Source: Branchiostoma floridae
Taxonomy: Eukaryota; Chordata; Leptocardii; Amphioxiformes; Branchiostomatidae
Assembly: GCF_000003815.2 (NCBI RefSeq)
Contig: NC_049994.1
Coordinates: 13,501,039 to 13,565,038, forward strand
Length of the DNA stretch: 64,000 nucleotides
Reading direction: 5' to 3'
The position numbers were made by a program, and so were the translations under genes. Shown here in pieces: positions 61,603 through 64,000 of this stretch. Position 1 is the first letter of the stretch; every line of letters begins with the position of its first letter. The notes under the pieces are model-generated. The model was not told the origin of the DNA, did no database searches, and saw nothing but the letters and a program-made list of their open reading frames with translations.

Positions 61603-62166
61603 TCACCCTGCACTGTTAATGGCGTGTGTCTAATCAGTTGTGCCATTTACCCCATAAGGAGTGGCAAACAAACCTGGGACCCCCCACATCCTGTCAAAAG
61701 TAGTCCCGCTCACTTCTGGTCCTCACTCGACACTTTTCACACCTCGCTCTCCCAGCCAAATGTTCCCCCTGTCACCGGTGCTCCCGAGTTAAGGTGCTCG
61801 GGACACGTATTCGCACCTACCTCACACCTAGGTTTGTTTTCTCTGGCATACCTCAGCGTCTACTCCTAGGGATGTTTGCTATCGGTTTACCTTCCTCTGT
61901 GCCAAGGTACCAGGCTTCTAGAGCTCTCCATAAGTCATTTCCTAATTTGTCAAGGTATGGCATGTTGTCCCCTACCTCAACCCCCGTGGGGCCTGGTGAA
62001 TGTATCGACCTGCCAGGTGAAGATAAAGCCCAACCCCTGGCGTAAAGGGCTTGGTAACCCGATCCTCACGGCTTTCCTGGTTGTTTAGATCTCCTCCTGT
62101 GTACCTGTTCCAGGACCTTCATACTGGAGCTGTGAAGAACCGGCCTGAAAGTGAAACACCTTCTTA

Positions 62167-62458
62167 GACTTAGACTAGTGACAGTAGAGTAGAGTTCTTT
62201 AGGCAGGTAGAAATTCTAGTTTCCAGGTTGGACAATTCACTGTCAGACATTTCTGGTTTGGATTGCATTGCCTAGTTCAAAGGTGGAGAGAGCTATTGAA
62301 GCCGGGCTGACATACCTTCTTTATGGCTTAGAGTAGAGTAGAATTCTTTAGGCAGGTAGAAATTGTAGTATCCAGGTTGGGACGCTCTCAGAAGTTCAAT
62401 TCAATGTCTGACATTTCTGCTTTTAGACTGCAGTGCCTTATTCAAAGGTGACTTGGGC
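62167..62458. repeat. Second tandem duplication in Zeb intron 1
   Basis: TTCTTTAGGCAGGTAGAAAT occurs at 62195 and 62344 (offset 149). TCCAGGTTGG, CTGACATTTCTG-type and TTCAAAGGTG blocks follow in the same order in both copies. Confidence 0.85.
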
Positions 62459-64000
62459 AAGAAAGCATCATCATTCTGCTGCCTGGTATACCATATTGCA
62501 TTGTAAAGCTGCGGACTCCGACAGCTGGTTATAACACCTTGATATTTTAAGATTGGAGTGCTGGATTCTAAGGTGTGTCCCTGTTAGTGGTTGGTTAGGC
62601 TGTCGGTATGCATGTGGTGTGAGTGTGCGGAAGGGAAACTCCTGGTGGGACCAACCTCCGAGATGTCCCAATTTGCTTACACATCAAACAAAACAGGCCA
62701 AACGGTTACACTGACCAGGAAATCATGTGCCCCTGACTCACCCATCCTCCTAGGTGAGCACATACAAAGGACACCCCCCCCCCCCGCACCAGCCTTCACA
62801 ATCCCACAGACAAGGGAAAGTCATCGGGACAATTTTTCCCACGTCATGCCGCTGGCATTCGGTCAGGCAACCTTTCTCACCTATCCTTTTATTTGTAGAT
62901 CACGGGACGGGGGTTATTTGCAGACTCAGTGTGTGTGAAGGAGTCAGAATGCATTTTCAGGACTGCCGAGTTCAAAGAAGCCTCTGTTAGGTCTTTATTT
63001 GGCCATTGGTGTTCACATGACACGGTACCATGCCCCATCTTGTGTTGACTTCTCGCCAAACCAACAACGTAATGTCTAACCCAGACGTTACAGCTTCAAA
63101 CATGACACACAGCTTGCACCAGGTGGAAGATTTTCTGCTGGTAACACTTCCGCTCAGGTTGTTTTTCTTCTTCCTCTGCTGATCAGATCAAATCAAAGCT
63201 TGCATTGTCACCTGGAAGTGACTGGGTGCCTCTAGTCTCTCTGCGTCCTGGTGTCTCTGGGATCTTTGAGCCCCTGGTACCAACTGACACAGTATACATC
63301 ACATTATTACAAAACATCAATAAGGCCATACCAATACATTTCTTTGGTTTTCAGACATTTTAGAGTAAAAATAAAGTAAGAGAACAACATAAAACTAGAG
63401 GAACTTGAGGAAAACTTGAATGTAGCTTCTGTTTACAAATTTATTTCAAATTTTTTTAAAGTTTGCTGCTTCTTCGAGTTTGCAGTAGGATCAGTAATAG
63501 CAACACCTTGGAAGTTTTAAAACACCATGAAAATTTCAAAACTCATGTTGTATGTTCACTACCTGAAACTTTGTGTACCAAGGTATGCACATTTCCAATA
63601 GACGTTTATGTTATTATGACTCTTTCACTTCTGGATCATTTTTTAAGAATCAGATATGAAAACCGAGGAATTGAATTGGTGTGGCCCATAACGTCACACG
63701 TTGGCAGCAGGCATAGGTGTCCCTGACTGTAGGAATTCAGCCCCCAAACCACGTAGTACACCAGTCTCCATGTCCTGTCCTCCAGTATGCTGGACATCCC
63801 AGTTATGCCGGGCATCTCGGTTCGGTAACGTATATTCCGTGGACTCGCAACTACTGTGCAAATAGTAGTTATGCAGTGCCCGTGTAACAAATTGTTCTGT
63901 GGTTACAAAAACTTGGTTACAGAAACAAGGATGGCTGTTTGGGAAGGTGATGCATTAATTAACATCATGGTCTTAATTAAGGGAATCTGGAGGGATGATT

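Larger units (their letters stand above)
55674..64000 (+). other. Start of Zeb intron 1, no second exon found
   Basis: More than 8.3 kb without a supported coding exon. It differs from the rest of the window in having few palindromic elements and many CACCTG/CAGGTG hexamers. Two tandem duplications lie at 61258-61602 and 62167-62458. Probably regulatory intron; a C-rich run is at 62766-62783. Confidence 0.6.

Overview
This window is invertebrate nuclear genomic DNA, most likely from a lancelet (Branchiostoma) or a close invertebrate deuterostome. I infer this from intron-rich animal genes (TBC1D5, a MARCH-type ligase, the first exon of a Zeb/Zfhx1 gene, large C2H2 zinc-finger genes), the very high load of short palindromic MITE-like elements, and a tRNA-derived SINE. 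The species call is inference; the gene calls come from translation and from splice phases checked by hand.

Layout. 1-10.2 kb: two head-to-head paralogues of an unrecognised gene family. One runs off the left edge on the minus strand (528 to 1). The other is complete on the plus strand (6492-10126, 4 exons, 714 aa) and encodes a predicted type II membrane protein with a long disordered cytoplasmic part and a six-cysteine C-terminal tail. Four palindromic elements fill the 6 kb between them. 11-25.3 kb: TBC1D5, a Rab GTPase-activating protein of the retromer/autophagy pathway, with 20 coding exons that join in phase to 873 aa. Two of its exon tails have been tandemly duplicated into the following introns. 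28.0-41.9 kb (minus, convergent with TBC1D5): a giant C2H2 zinc-finger protein of about 2,420 aa. It has an N-terminal NuRD-recruitment-type motif on a tiny first exon, an alternative TATA-driven first exon, a 17-copy decapeptide minisatellite in one 6.7-kb exon, and decayed tandem copies of its last coding segment just downstream. 44.4-46.0 kb (minus): a single-exon 17-finger C2H2 protein. 47.8-50.6 kb (plus): a RING-CH (MARCH-type) membrane ubiquitin ligase. 51.3-55.6 kb: no convincing gene. 55.6 kb to the right edge (plus): the first coding exon of a Zeb (ZEB1/ZEB2) orthologue and more than 8 kb of its first intron.

The genes do not form one pathway. The most notable observations are the divergent pair of unrecognised membrane proteins; the repeated birth of partial exon duplicates (TBC1D5 exons 12 and 18, the zinc-finger terminal exon, and a duplicated TATA/first-exon block); two separate genes opening with an RRKQ-type corepressor-recruitment motif; and several mobile-element families whose terminal repeats and target-site duplications are directly readable.
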